This document shows, one piece after another, positions 1 to 6,767 of a stretch of 14,737 nt of DNA (the first letter of the stretch is position 1; each line of letters opens with the position of its first letter). Location of the stretch: positions 1 through 14,737 of the forward strand of contig CAMVRW010000027.1 in NCBI GenBank assembly GCA_947169985.1. The letters run 5' to 3'. The position numbers and the translations under genes were made by a program. Under the pieces are notes generated by a model. It was not told the origin of the DNA, made no database searches, and worked only from the letters and a program-made list of their open reading frames with translations. The stretch comes from an uncultured Butyrivibrio sp. (lineage in GTDB: Bacteria > Bacillota > Clostridia > Lachnospirales > Lachnospiraceae).

Positions 1-431
1 CGCATTACTGTTTCCCTCTGAAGGAACCGGTCATAAAGGCTATCGGGAGCCGGCTGATAACGTATATCATTTGCGTACTGCGCAGCTTTTCCAAAAGCCT
101 CAGAAGCCTTCCTGGCACTCTTTTTACGCTTTCTGGCAGAGTGATAGCCGTGAGCCTTTGCAAACTGAGTAATACCGCCACGCCCTTCGGATAATTTTTT
201 ATACCGTTCACGCTTGGCATCCATGTATCCGGCGGCATCAAAATAATACATGTACCTGTCCTGGAAGCTATAACCCTGCATCTTCTCCTGAAGATGCTCT
301 TCAAACTGCTCAGCGTCATAGTCGATCCAAAACTCACCTATGCCCATGTCCCTTTGCTTTTCTTCAGCGTCCATAGGAAATTGTGTTGGATCATAGCGAT
401 GCTTTGTTATATAGCTTTCAAATTTCCCCAT
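1..431 (-). CDS. N-terminal part of a helical protein of the operon's shared-head family (3' end beyond window)
   Basis: The frame is open from an ATG at 431 to the left edge, giving 143 visible residues. An AAGGAGG site (439-445) sits 7 nt before the ATG, so the start is secure. The protein is hydrophilic, probably mostly helical, and has no signal peptide. It aligns in register with the N-termini of the 1552- and 228-residue proteins. It has an F-E pair at residues 4-5, IDYDAEQFEE at 36-45 (IGYDADQ in the large protein), YYFDA at 62-66 (YYFQD in the others), a basic helix at about 99-118 (ARKRKKSARKAS), and DSL..RF...E..M at about 130-143. Thirty-four nt separate it from the stop of the upstream 1552-residue gene, so it is the next cistron of the operon. 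I do not recognise it as a named family. Its C-terminal part, which would tell what the protein does, is outside the window. Confidence 0.85.
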   Translation of the reverse strand, partial: MGKFESYITKHRYDPTQFPMDAEEKQRDMGIGEFWIDYDAEQFEEHLQEKMQGYSFQDRYMYYFDAAGYMDAKRERYKKLSEGRGGITQFAKAHGYHSARKRKKSARKASEAFGKAAQYANDIRYQPAPDSLYDRFLQRETVM

Positions 432-465
432 AGCAATACCTCCTTAATGCTATCAGAAACCCAAT

Positions 466-3400
466 TTACTTCTTCCCCTTTTCCTGGTACGGAACTTCCT
501 GATCCTTCTTGCGCTTTCCGTAATTTGTCACATCTTTCATAAGACCGGGTATGATCTTAACCATGTTTGGCTTAGCCTTTGTGATCATCTCGTCCTTATC
601 CAAAAGAATTCTTGGCTCCTTGGACCTTAAATCTAACAGATACTTGTCTGCTACGTAGTTATATACATATTCTTCAAGGCTTGCTGTCACCTTCATAAGC
701 TGTGCAAATTTAGGATTATTCTTCTGGTAATTCTTTGCTCCCGGGAATATCTTACTAATAAAGCTTATGGAAGAAAGCTTTTTGAATGACATCATTAACT
801 CCGCAGTATCCTTCTCCAGCTTATCATCTAACCACTGGTTAAGCCTTACCAGATATGCTTCCGGCTTCTTAAGTTCATCAGCAGTAGGAATTGGAATGTC
901 TTTTACTGCATCCAATGTTTTGGGCAGATACTGAGCTACCATTTCTTCCTGAGCCTTAGCATCATTTGTTTCCCATGCCGTAAGCCACTTCGTATTCCAG
1001 TCTTCATTCTGGCAAAATCTGGTGGCTATAGGCTTTCCTTCAGAGTCATAAATCACCGATTTCATAATGGCGTAGGCGCATTTCTCCATGGAGGTATCAC
1101 CCTTTTTGGCATACTTAGCAAACTGTGCCTGTACTTTTTGATACTGCTCGGCATATTTACTACCACCCATGGAACCATTGAAGCTCTTTAAAGTTCCATA
1201 AGTCTTGTAGGCCTGTCTGGAAAGCTCCGGCTGAATCTTTTTTGTATTCCAGAATTCCCTGTCTTCTTCCATACTGGGAACAATGGTCTTCAGCCCTGAC
1301 TTATCAAAAGGTACCACCACATCATCCTTGTGATCCAGATAGGAGACGTAATTCTCATAATAATTCTCAGCGAAGTTATCAAGAATTTCTTTGGAGCCGG
1401 GCATGTTCTTCTTTACCTGCTTATCATAAGTGTTATCATATCCATATTTAGTCTGTAAATAGAATGACAGATACTGAAAAACGTATCCCAAAGTATCACC
1501 CTTGGCTTTAAACTTCGTATTGTTATTGAAAAAGTCCAAAAATCCTGGAACCTTTTTCTTGAGATTGTCATATGACAGATCCTGCTTAGCTAAAAAGACA
1601 AGTTTATTGTACTTATCCTGATCCTTTACGAGGTTTTCACAAAACTCATCCAACTGTTTTCTGATACTGCTGAGAGCCTGCGCTTTTTCCTCCTTTGAAG
1701 CCGTCTTTAAATCTATCCTGATTTTTGGTTCTTCAGGTAATGCCACATCATCCAATATTTTTGGCAATTGCTCAGTTAGCATATTCCCCATAACTTCAAG
1801 GTTTCCTTCAGTTCCCTCCCAGGTTTTAAGGAACTTCAGATTCCACTTATGGTTCTCCATGTCCTGCTTTGTAATAGGCTGCCAATTGTCATCAAAATTA
1901 ACAGGCTTCATGACTTTCATGGCTACTCTGTCAACTGAATCTCTGGCCAGTCCCTTTACAAGGTGATAGTTGGCATTTTTGATCATCTGTTTATAAACCG
2001 GATTTGCATTCATACCTTCATGAAGCTCTTTATAATCATTGGTTACGTCTGAATAGACCTTAAGTTCCTTTGGAATTGGAGCTCTCGGTTTTCTGACTCT
2101 CTTAGGAAGATGCGCTTGAGATAAGAGTTCTTCACTGATCTCAATTTCCGTCTCAACCTTATCTTCCTCTTCTATGATCACATTTTTAGGTTGGTCTTCC
2201 TTCTTTTCTTTCTGTTCTTCCTTCTGGTCCTCTATCTTTTCCTTCTGCTCCTGATCTTTTGCCTTTAGAGCCTCTTCCTGTTCCTCCTTAAGGGCCTGTT
2301 CGAATTCAGGGATCATAAACTTCATCTGTCCCTGATCAAACGCTCCAAGCTTCATATTCAAGGCAGCTTTATTCTTCATCATGTTAGTTGAAAGCATAAA
2401 TGCATACATCTTCATTCCCTGTTCTGAAACTTTTACTGCATCCTTTATTTCAATTGGTCTAAGTTCAGATCCAAGGTTTGCACTTACATGATAGTGGTTT
2501 ATCAGATACTCCTTCAGATAACACCAACCAGCAGTGAGAATGTCCATGGTTGCATTCATCTTAGGATTCTTTTGTACATATTCCTTAAGTCCGGGGATCG
2601 TCTTTTTCATCTGATCTATGGACTTTCCAACACTGGCTTTATATAGGAAATCTGCAACTTTTCCAGTCTTAACAAGCCTGTCGCACCAAGCGTCAAGCTC
2701 CTTTCTGTACTCCGTCTGCTCCATATCGGCAGGATCGGCATTCTTCGGAAATGGTGGCATCTCAATGTCATCATAGATGTGTGGCAGATACTGGGCGATC
2801 ATCTCTCCCATCTTAACAGGATTTTCTTTTCCCTTTTCCCAGGTTGCAAGGAAATCCATGTTCCACTTATGGTTGATCTCATCCTCTTTGGTAGCCGGCA
2901 TATGCTTTTCATCAAAGCGCACAAATTTGATCATGTTGCCAACGCATCTGTCTAAAGTTCTTCCAGACTCCCCTTTGTAAATGTAAGGGTTAGCCTTTTT
3001 CTCCATGAAATCAACATACTCTTGATGATTACCAACTCCCAGATAATCCTTTATGTATTTCAGGACTTCCTGAGATCCCTCAACAGGCTCATACTTGGGA
3101 GCCTTGAAGATCATCTTTTCCGGCGCCTTCTGCTGAACCTTTTCCTCATTGATCACATTGATCTTGTTCTTTTCTTCCTGCTTTTCCTCCTCAATGATCA
3201 GGTTCTTATCTTCCTGTTTGTCTTCCTTCTTCTCCTCGACCTTAGGTTCTTCTATCTTCACTTCAACCTTAGGCTCTTCCTTCTTGTCCTCTTCCTCTTC
3301 CTTCTCGTTTATGATGATCTTGTTGTCATCCTTGATCTTGTCCTCTTCCTTCTCGTCGATGATCTTGTTGTCATCCTTAATCTTTATGATGTTGTCTTCT

Positions 3401-5124
3401 TTCTCATCTTCCTCATCGTACTCCTCATCATTTTCAATGATGCGTTCCTTGTTCTTTAAGTACTTTTTATCAGTCTTTTCGTTTTTAGCATCGGAAAGCT
3501 TTATGAAAGGCTTGTTATTGATCTCCAAAATAAGATCATCTTCCTGTACATTGATCTCTTCCTCATCATCATAGTCCTTCTCAGACATTCCGGGATTAAG
3601 AGAGAATCGCTTGATCTTGTTGACCTTAGGCGCAATAATGATCTTATTTTTCATGTCCTTAAGATTATTGCTGATCATTCCGCGCTTCTTCCTGGCTTTG
3701 AGAATAGGAATAAAGAGTCTGTTATTCATATTCCTGTAGGCACGCTTAAGGCCCTGGAACATCGCTATATCCTGGCCTTGGCCAAAGGCCAGATGACGTT
3801 CCCATCCGCCATCAAGCTTCTTCCTAGCCATAAATCTCGGATCACTTTCCATGGCGAAACGCCCATCTTTGTACTGGATCATGTAATCGCAGCGAAGAGC
3901 AAAATCTATATATTTGTTCAAAGCCTCAACATAGTAGAGCTTTCTCATAAACTCCGGATGCTGCTGGGCATAGTTTTTAAGGCTGCCTTCAGTTACTTCC
4001 TTCTGGTAGTAAGGAAGAGCCAGCTTAGTAAGTTCATAATATGTTCTTAAATGTTTGTTGATGTACTTAACAAGATCATCGTCAGCAACTTCTTTTGGAG
4101 ATGGTACAGGCATCCTCATGAAGCGCCTTATGGCCTGCTTCTGCATCTCCTCTACCGCTTCAGCATCTCCATTTTCAACAGCCTGACGGTATGCCTGATT
4201 AAAATCTCGCCTTTTCACCTCTGCTTTATTAAGAGGAGCTCCGTGTCTGTCACCAAGAACTACGCAGCAAGGCCACTCCAGATTCTGGACCCGAGCCTGA
4301 TTCTGGAATGTCTCCAGGTTAAAGAGAGCATCTGCCGCATAAGGTTTGATAAAACCATTTCTTTGCCTGTATTCAGCAAGCTTCTGCCTCTTGGTAGTTG
4401 AATTGATCCCATGAGTGATCTGCCAGGTTTCCTGGACAGACTTGATGCTTTTCCTTACTTCTTTCTGGGCATCAATAATCTTATAGTTGATCTTATCAAG
4501 CTTATTCCTAAGCTTTCTGGAAAGCCTGCGGTCATGCTCATTGCTTATAAGATACATGAGCTGATTCTTAAGGATCATGTTACAGGATAGTCTCGCCCTG
4601 CCTTTAAGGTACTTCTCATGGGTACTGCTCTTGGACTTCATCTCTGCTGCCTCAAGCATAGCCTTAAGCCTTAAGGACATGATTTCTTCCTTGTGTTCGA
4701 ATTTAGTCAGGCTATCAGCATTTTGGTCGTTCCTGTAACGAGCCATCCTCTGATTCATGAGGCGGAAATACCTGGCTGCCCTTCCGGCACTTCTACTTCT
4801 CTTGTCAGCATCATGGTTCCGGTATCTGTTGGCATAAGCTATAAGATCAGCATTATCAGCGTTGGAAAACTTGGTATATTGCTGTTCTTTTCTTGTGGCA
4901 TATTCCTGATCCTGGAAATAGTATTTAGTCCTGGCCTCGAAGTCCTCAGCATTCATATTCCTGTCTTCAAAATACTGCATCAGCTGATCAGCGTCATAGC
5001 CTATCGTGTAATCGTTCACTCCAGGCAGGGTCCTTTCAGCGGTATTCTGATAAAAAGTCTGCAAAGGCTGAGGATCTAACTCTCTTTGCTTAAAGGCTCT
5101 TTTATATTCTTCAAAATGTGACAT
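466..5124 (-). CDS. 1552-residue helical repeat protein with shared N-terminal module and Lys/Glu/Asp-rich linkers
   Basis: The ATG at 5124 is preceded 6 nt upstream by GGAGGA (5131-5136). There is no signal peptide or membrane segment, so it is cytoplasmic unless exported by a leaderless route. Residues 1-235 form the module shared with the neighbours: FEEYK at 4-8, YYFQD at 68-72, a basic helix at about 107-125, KSSTHE at 165-170 and LSCNM at 179-183. A first degenerate repeat lies at about 280-430. A very acidic/Lys-rich low-complexity linker spans about 520-665. Two repeats follow at about 681-945 and 1015-1290, separated by a second charged linker (about 945-990). The last repeat is at about 1300-1545. 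Repeat hallmarks are WN..FL.TWE (Trp754, Trp1094, Trp1376), QYLP or similar about 20 residues later, and a [IV]PG...(Y/F)...N element. I recognise no enzyme motif. The GNAT gene 14 bp upstream is probably co-translated with it. A scaffold or structural role is a guess; I assign no function. Confidence 0.9.
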   Translation of the reverse strand: MSHFEEYKRAFKQRELDPQPLQTFYQNTAERTLPGVNDYTIGYDADQLMQYFEDRNMNAEDFEARTKYYFQDQEYATRKEQQYTKFSNADNADLIAYANRYRNHDADKRSRSAGRAARYFRLMNQRMARYRNDQNADSLTKFEHKEEIMSLRLKAMLEAAEMKSKSSTHEKYLKGRARLSCNMILKNQLMYLISNEHDRRLSRKLRNKLDKINYKIIDAQKEVRKSIKSVQETWQITHGINSTTKRQKLAEYRQRNGFIKPYAADALFNLETFQNQARVQNLEWPCCVVLGDRHGAPLNKAEVKRRDFNQAYRQAVENGDAEAVEEMQKQAIRRFMRMPVPSPKEVADDDLVKYINKHLRTYYELTKLALPYYQKEVTEGSLKNYAQQHPEFMRKLYYVEALNKYIDFALRCDYMIQYKDGRFAMESDPRFMARKKLDGGWERHLAFGQGQDIAMFQGLKRAYRNMNNRLFIPILKARKKRGMISNNLKDMKNKIIIAPKVNKIKRFSLNPGMSEKDYDDEEEINVQEDDLILEINNKPFIKLSDAKNEKTDKKYLKNKERIIENDEEYDEEDEKEDNIIKIKDDNKIIDEKEEDKIKDDNKIIINEKEEEEDKKEEPKVEVKIEEPKVEEKKEDKQEDKNLIIEEEKQEEKNKINVINEEKVQQKAPEKMIFKAPKYEPVEGSQEVLKYIKDYLGVGNHQEYVDFMEKKANPYIYKGESGRTLDRCVGNMIKFVRFDEKHMPATKEDEINHKWNMDFLATWEKGKENPVKMGEMIAQYLPHIYDDIEMPPFPKNADPADMEQTEYRKELDAWCDRLVKTGKVADFLYKASVGKSIDQMKKTIPGLKEYVQKNPKMNATMDILTAGWCYLKEYLINHYHVSANLGSELRPIEIKDAVKVSEQGMKMYAFMLSTNMMKNKAALNMKLGAFDQGQMKFMIPEFEQALKEEQEEALKAKDQEQKEKIEDQKEEQKEKKEDQPKNVIIEEEDKVETEIEISEELLSQAHLPKRVRKPRAPIPKELKVYSDVTNDYKELHEGMNANPVYKQMIKNANYHLVKGLARDSVDRVAMKVMKPVNFDDNWQPITKQDMENHKWNLKFLKTWEGTEGNLEVMGNMLTEQLPKILDDVALPEEPKIRIDLKTASKEEKAQALSSIRKQLDEFCENLVKDQDKYNKLVFLAKQDLSYDNLKKKVPGFLDFFNNNTKFKAKGDTLGYVFQYLSFYLQTKYGYDNTYDKQVKKNMPGSKEILDNFAENYYENYVSYLDHKDDVVVPFDKSGLKTIVPSMEEDREFWNTKKIQPELSRQAYKTYGTLKSFNGSMGGSKYAEQYQKVQAQFAKYAKKGDTSMEKCAYAIMKSVIYDSEGKPIATRFCQNEDWNTKWLTAWETNDAKAQEEMVAQYLPKTLDAVKDIPIPTADELKKPEAYLVRLNQWLDDKLEKDTAELMMSFKKLSSISFISKIFPGAKNYQKNNPKFAQLMKVTASLEEYVYNYVADKYLLDLRSKEPRILLDKDEMITKAKPNMVKIIPGLMKDVTNYGKRKKDQEVPYQEKGKK
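490..1227 (-). repeat. Repeat domain copy 4 of the 1552-residue protein
   Basis: Residues about 1300-1545. Hallmarks are DWNTKWLTAWE (Trp1376), then EEMVAQYLP, then a Trp/Leu-rich helix and a FPG.K.Y...NPK element. It aligns in order with the copies at 1258-2082 and 2290-3084, and with the degenerate copy at 3838-4287. Confidence 0.7.
1258..2082 (-). repeat. Repeat domain copy 3 of the 1552-residue protein
   Basis: Residues about 1015-1290. It contains NHKWNLKFLKTWE (Trp1094), MLTEQLPKILDD, LDEFCENLVK and VPGF...NN, all in the same order as the next copy upstream. Confidence 0.7.
2150..2300 (-). repeat. Second Lys/Glu-rich linker (about residues 945-990) of the 1552-residue protein
   Basis: A run of EEQEEALKAK-, EQKEK- and DQKEEQKEK-type sequence lies between the second and third repeat domains. 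No matching linker separates the third and fourth repeats, so the domain spacing is uneven. Confidence 0.7.
2290..3084 (-). repeat. Repeat domain copy 2 of the 1552-residue protein
   Basis: Residues about 681-945. It contains NHKWNMDFLATWE (Trp754), MIAQYLPHIYDD, LDAWCDRLVK and IPGLKEYVQKNPK. This is the most regular copy and the best seed for a profile. Confidence 0.75.
3125..3565 (-). repeat. Acidic/lysine-rich low-complexity linker (about residues 520-665) of the 1552-residue protein
   Basis: This stretch encodes almost only Glu, Asp, Lys, Ile, Asn and Val, with EEPKVE- and EEKKEDK-like units. It separates the N-terminal part from the first full-length repeat. Such alternating charged segments form extended single helices or disordered spacers. 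On the plus strand it creates long Leu/Phe- or Ser-rich open frames that are artefacts. Confidence 0.8.
3313..3378 (-). repeat. 45-bp tandem repeat inside the charged linker of the 1552-residue protein
   Basis: A 21-nt stretch at 3313-3333 recurs exactly at 3358-3378, a 45-bp period. A similar flanking stretch (CTTCCTTCTC on the plus strand) precedes each copy. In protein it gives a 15-residue period built around KIKDDNKII and EKEE. Because exact DNA identity is kept, the repeat is recent or actively homogenised and could change in copy number between strains. Confidence 0.8.
3838..4287 (-). repeat. Degenerate repeat domain copy 1 of the 1552-residue protein
   Basis: Residues about 280-430. 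GDRHGAPLNKAE followed by DFNQAYRQAVENGDAEAVEEM aligns with the GKPI...DWNTKWLTAWETNDAKAQEEM of copy 4. LKNYAQQHPEF aligns with the LKEYVQKNPKM of copy 2. The Trp of WN is replaced (Phe308), so it has diverged more. Confidence 0.5.
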
Positions 5125-5138
5125 ATTAAATCCTCCGG

Positions 5139-5963
5139 TTAAAATTCAGCTTCATATACATGAGCTTTCTTTGCAGTTGGGAACAGGTGCTCCGCAAGTT
5201 TTATTGAATCATCTGTCATGGCATCGAAGGTAATCTTTACACCTGGGAAATGGTTTTCCAGATCTCTTACAGTTTCTGCAAGAAGCTCAAAAAGCCCCTT
5301 AGGGTACTTTCCGTAAAGGTAGGAAAGCTCTAAGTTTCCATCAGGGTTCTTTTGCATAAAGATCAGATCCACCAGATTATTCTTTACATATATGCACTTA
5401 CAAAGCTCCGGAACACAGCTCTCTTTCCAGCGCTCGTAGTCTGCCACCTCATAGGTCTGCTCTCTCATAAGCATGTTGAGGACTTTTTTCTGTTCAGCCT
5501 CAGGCTTATCAAAAAACAGTTCCGCTTCAACCTCATTCTTTGAATTGTAGCGAAGGCCTTCAGCTTTTTTTATGTCATCTTTTGTCACATAGTAGCGTTC
5601 ATGGGAATAGGTTGTTATCATGTGCTTCATGGATAAAAAGAAAGTGTGAAGCACATTATCCTCGTCAGAGTACTCAAACTGCGCAGAAAGCGGGAACAGG
5701 TCTCCTGTGTACATCATGCACCTGAAGGTCTCCTGTACAAGCTGCGTTCCAATTCCCTGACGTCTTACCTGTGGCTCCACATAGATCCAGTCCAGAGAGT
5801 ATTCATAGTTCAAAAGGATATAGGAAACAGCTCCCAAGACCCTTCTTTCTTCGTCAATAACTCCCACTGCCACACGAAATGGTGCCAGTTCGATCTCCTT
5901 AGGAAATACTCTCTCAAAATAGATCCTGTTTTTCTCATCCAAATACACGTAACTGATCTTCAT
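5139..5963 (-). CDS. Two-domain GNAT-family protein (acetyltransferase-like), second paralogue
   Basis: The N-terminal half is a GNAT fold. Strand 4 and motif A read DWIYVEPQVRRQGIGTQLVQ at residues 58-77, and R67-R68-Q69-G70-I71-G72 matches the acetyl-CoA pyrophosphate-binding Q/RxxGxG/A signature. A connecting segment (HERYYVTKDDI, 121-131) is followed by a second alpha/beta domain of about 130 residues without a clear motif A, as in tandem GNATs with one degenerate half. I chose the ATG at 5963 (274 residues) because GAGGAG (5970-5975) lies 6 nt before it; an in-frame TTG at 5981 has no such site. It lies 21 bp after the 228-residue gene and 14 bp before the 1552-residue gene. It shares its two-domain layout with the GNAT at 12133-13005. 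The family transfers acetyl groups to amines. The substrate is unknown: it could be the Lys-rich neighbour, or the protein could act as a non-catalytic partner. Confidence 0.85.
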   Translation of the reverse strand: MKISYVYLDEKNRIYFERVFPKEIELAPFRVAVGVIDEERRVLGAVSYILLNYEYSLDWIYVEPQVRRQGIGTQLVQETFRCMMYTGDLFPLSAQFEYSDEDNVLHTFFLSMKHMITTYSHERYYVTKDDIKKAEGLRYNSKNEVEAELFFDKPEAEQKKVLNMLMREQTYEVADYERWKESCVPELCKCIYVKNNLVDLIFMQKNPDGNLELSYLYGKYPKGLFELLAETVRDLENHFPGVKITFDAMTDDSIKLAEHLFPTAKKAHVYEAEF

Positions 5964-5969
5964 TACTTT

Positions 5970-5975
5970 CTCCTC
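5970..5975 (-). promoter_or_regulatory. Shine-Dalgarno that fixes the second GNAT start at ATG 5963
   Basis: GAGGAG ends 6 nt before ATG 5963. It falls inside the reading frame that would begin at TTG 5981, so the shorter ATG-initiated protein is preferred. Confidence 0.7.
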
Positions 5976-5984
5976 GTCCAACTG

Positions 5985-6671
5985 TTACATATTAATTTTA
6001 AGAAGCTGCTCTCTTGTATTATCAACCACCTTGGAAAGCGCCTCTCTCTTTTTATTTAATACCTCCAGCTGCTTTGCATTTTTCTCTTCAGCAATGAGGT
6101 GATCCAGCTGATCTAAAAGAACCATACTGCAGGAAAGCTTAGATTTTGTCTTCATATATTCTTCATGCTCACTGCTCTTGCCCTTTACAACAGCTGCTGC
6201 AGTCATACCCTTTAGACGATACTTGATAACCTCCTCCTGAAGGGCGAACTTATCAGTGCTGGTGCAATCAGGTTTCTTAGACAGCTTCCTGTATACATAC
6301 ATCTTTTGTGCCATGGTCTTGAAGTTATCAGAAGCCTCCTGAGCCTTCATTTTTCTCTTACATGCCCAGCGATTTGTATGAGCTCCGGCAAAATACTTTA
6401 CCTTTGAGTCCTCATCCTCAGACATTTTCTGATATCGCTCAGCCTTCAGATATCCGATATTGTCATCCTGGAAATAATACTTGGTTCTTTCAGCAAAATC
6501 CTCCGGATTGTTATATTTCTCCTCGAAGCGCTGCACTACCTGCTGGCTGCTTTCAACAGGCTCCCCAACAGGAGCGAAAAACTTAGACTTCTTATCAGCC
6601 TGATATACTTCATAGTCCCAGTTTGATTGTTGTTTAGATTGCTTGTATCCTTCAAATTGGTGTTCTGCCAT
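5985..6671 (-). CDS. 228-residue helical protein consisting almost only of the shared N-terminal module
   Basis: The start is ATG 6671, with AGGAGG (6679-6684) 7 nt upstream. An in-frame GTG six nt earlier (6677) has poorer spacing. The protein is hydrophilic and helical, with no signal peptide or membrane span. It matches the first 230 or so residues of the 1552-residue protein along its whole length: FEGYK at 6-10, RTKYYFQD at 62-69, a basic helix at about 104-115 (CKRKMKAQEAS), GKSSEHEEY at 164-172, and LSCSM at 179-183 followed by QLDHLI at 188-193. It ends in a coiled-coil-like segment, with none of the repeats or linkers of the large protein. It follows the phosphatase gene after 96 bp, the largest gap in the window, and may start its own transcript. 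It could be a minimal member of the family, an adaptor or competitor for whatever binds the module, or a remnant. The intact frame and good ribosome site argue against decay. No function is recognised. Confidence 0.88.
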   Translation of the reverse strand: MAEHQFEGYKQSKQQSNWDYEVYQADKKSKFFAPVGEPVESSQQVVQRFEEKYNNPEDFAERTKYYFQDDNIGYLKAERYQKMSEDEDSKVKYFAGAHTNRWACKRKMKAQEASDNFKTMAQKMYVYRKLSKKPDCTSTDKFALQEEVIKYRLKGMTAAAVVKGKSSEHEEYMKTKSKLSCSMVLLDQLDHLIAEEKNAKQLEVLNKKREALSKVVDNTREQLLKINM

Positions 6672-6678
6672 AATCACA

Positions 6679-6684
6679 CCTCCT
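6679..6684 (-). promoter_or_regulatory. Shine-Dalgarno that fixes the 228-residue protein's start at ATG 6671
   Basis: A perfect AGGAGG lies 7 nt before ATG 6671. The in-frame GTG at 6677 would leave only one nt of spacing, too short for initiation. Confidence 0.75.
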
Positions 6685-6691
6685 AACAGCC

Positions 6692-6707
6692 GGCTTTCGG
6701 TAAAGCC
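6692..6707 (-). promoter_or_regulatory. Small hairpin in the leader of the 228-residue gene
   Basis: GGCTTT (6702-6707) can pair with AAAGCC (6692-6697) around a four-base loop, and it overlaps the palindrome AGCCGGCT (6688-6695). The hairpin ends 7 nt before the AGGAGG site. There is no T-run, so it is not an intrinsic terminator. It could stabilise a processed mRNA end or modulate translation, or be chance. Confidence 0.3.
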
Positions 6708-6731
6708 TCCACATCGAAATCACTTCAATCC

Positions 6732-6760
6732 TTTATACGATTCACCCAAAATAGGGGCAA
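6732..6760 (-). promoter_or_regulatory. Possible internal sigma-A-type promoter before the 228-residue gene
   Basis: On the minus strand TTGCCC (6755-6760, 4 of 6 to TTGACA) is followed after exactly 17 nt by TATAAA (6732-6737, 5 of 6 to TATAAT). Transcription would start near 6724-6726, leaving about 54 nt of leader before the ATG at 6671. It lies in the only sizeable gap of the window (6672-6767, 96 bp), where the operon could split into a peptidase/phosphatase part and a repeat-protein part. The -35 match is modest, so this is a candidate only. Confidence 0.4.
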
Positions 6761-6767
6761 AATCCCT

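Noticed and set aside
5..337. 110-residue minus-strand frame at the left edge
   Set aside because: It is out of phase with the ATG at 431, which has a perfect ribosome site and a product that aligns with the neighbouring family. This frame is a shadow.
3022..3574. Two plus-strand frames rich in Leu/Phe or Ser that look like membrane or secreted proteins
   Set aside because: They are the antisense of the Glu/Asp/Lys-rich linker; GAA and AAG codons read backwards give Leu, Phe and Ser. They have no ribosome site and no independent support.
466..5124. LXG or WXG100-type type VII secretion substrate
   Set aside because: The head is helical and of similar size, but I see no LXG or WXG motif, no small WXG100 partner gene and no EssC-like ATPase in the window.
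6688..6707. Intrinsic terminator after the phosphatase gene
   Set aside because: The hairpin is only six base pairs and is followed by a ribosome site rather than a U-run.
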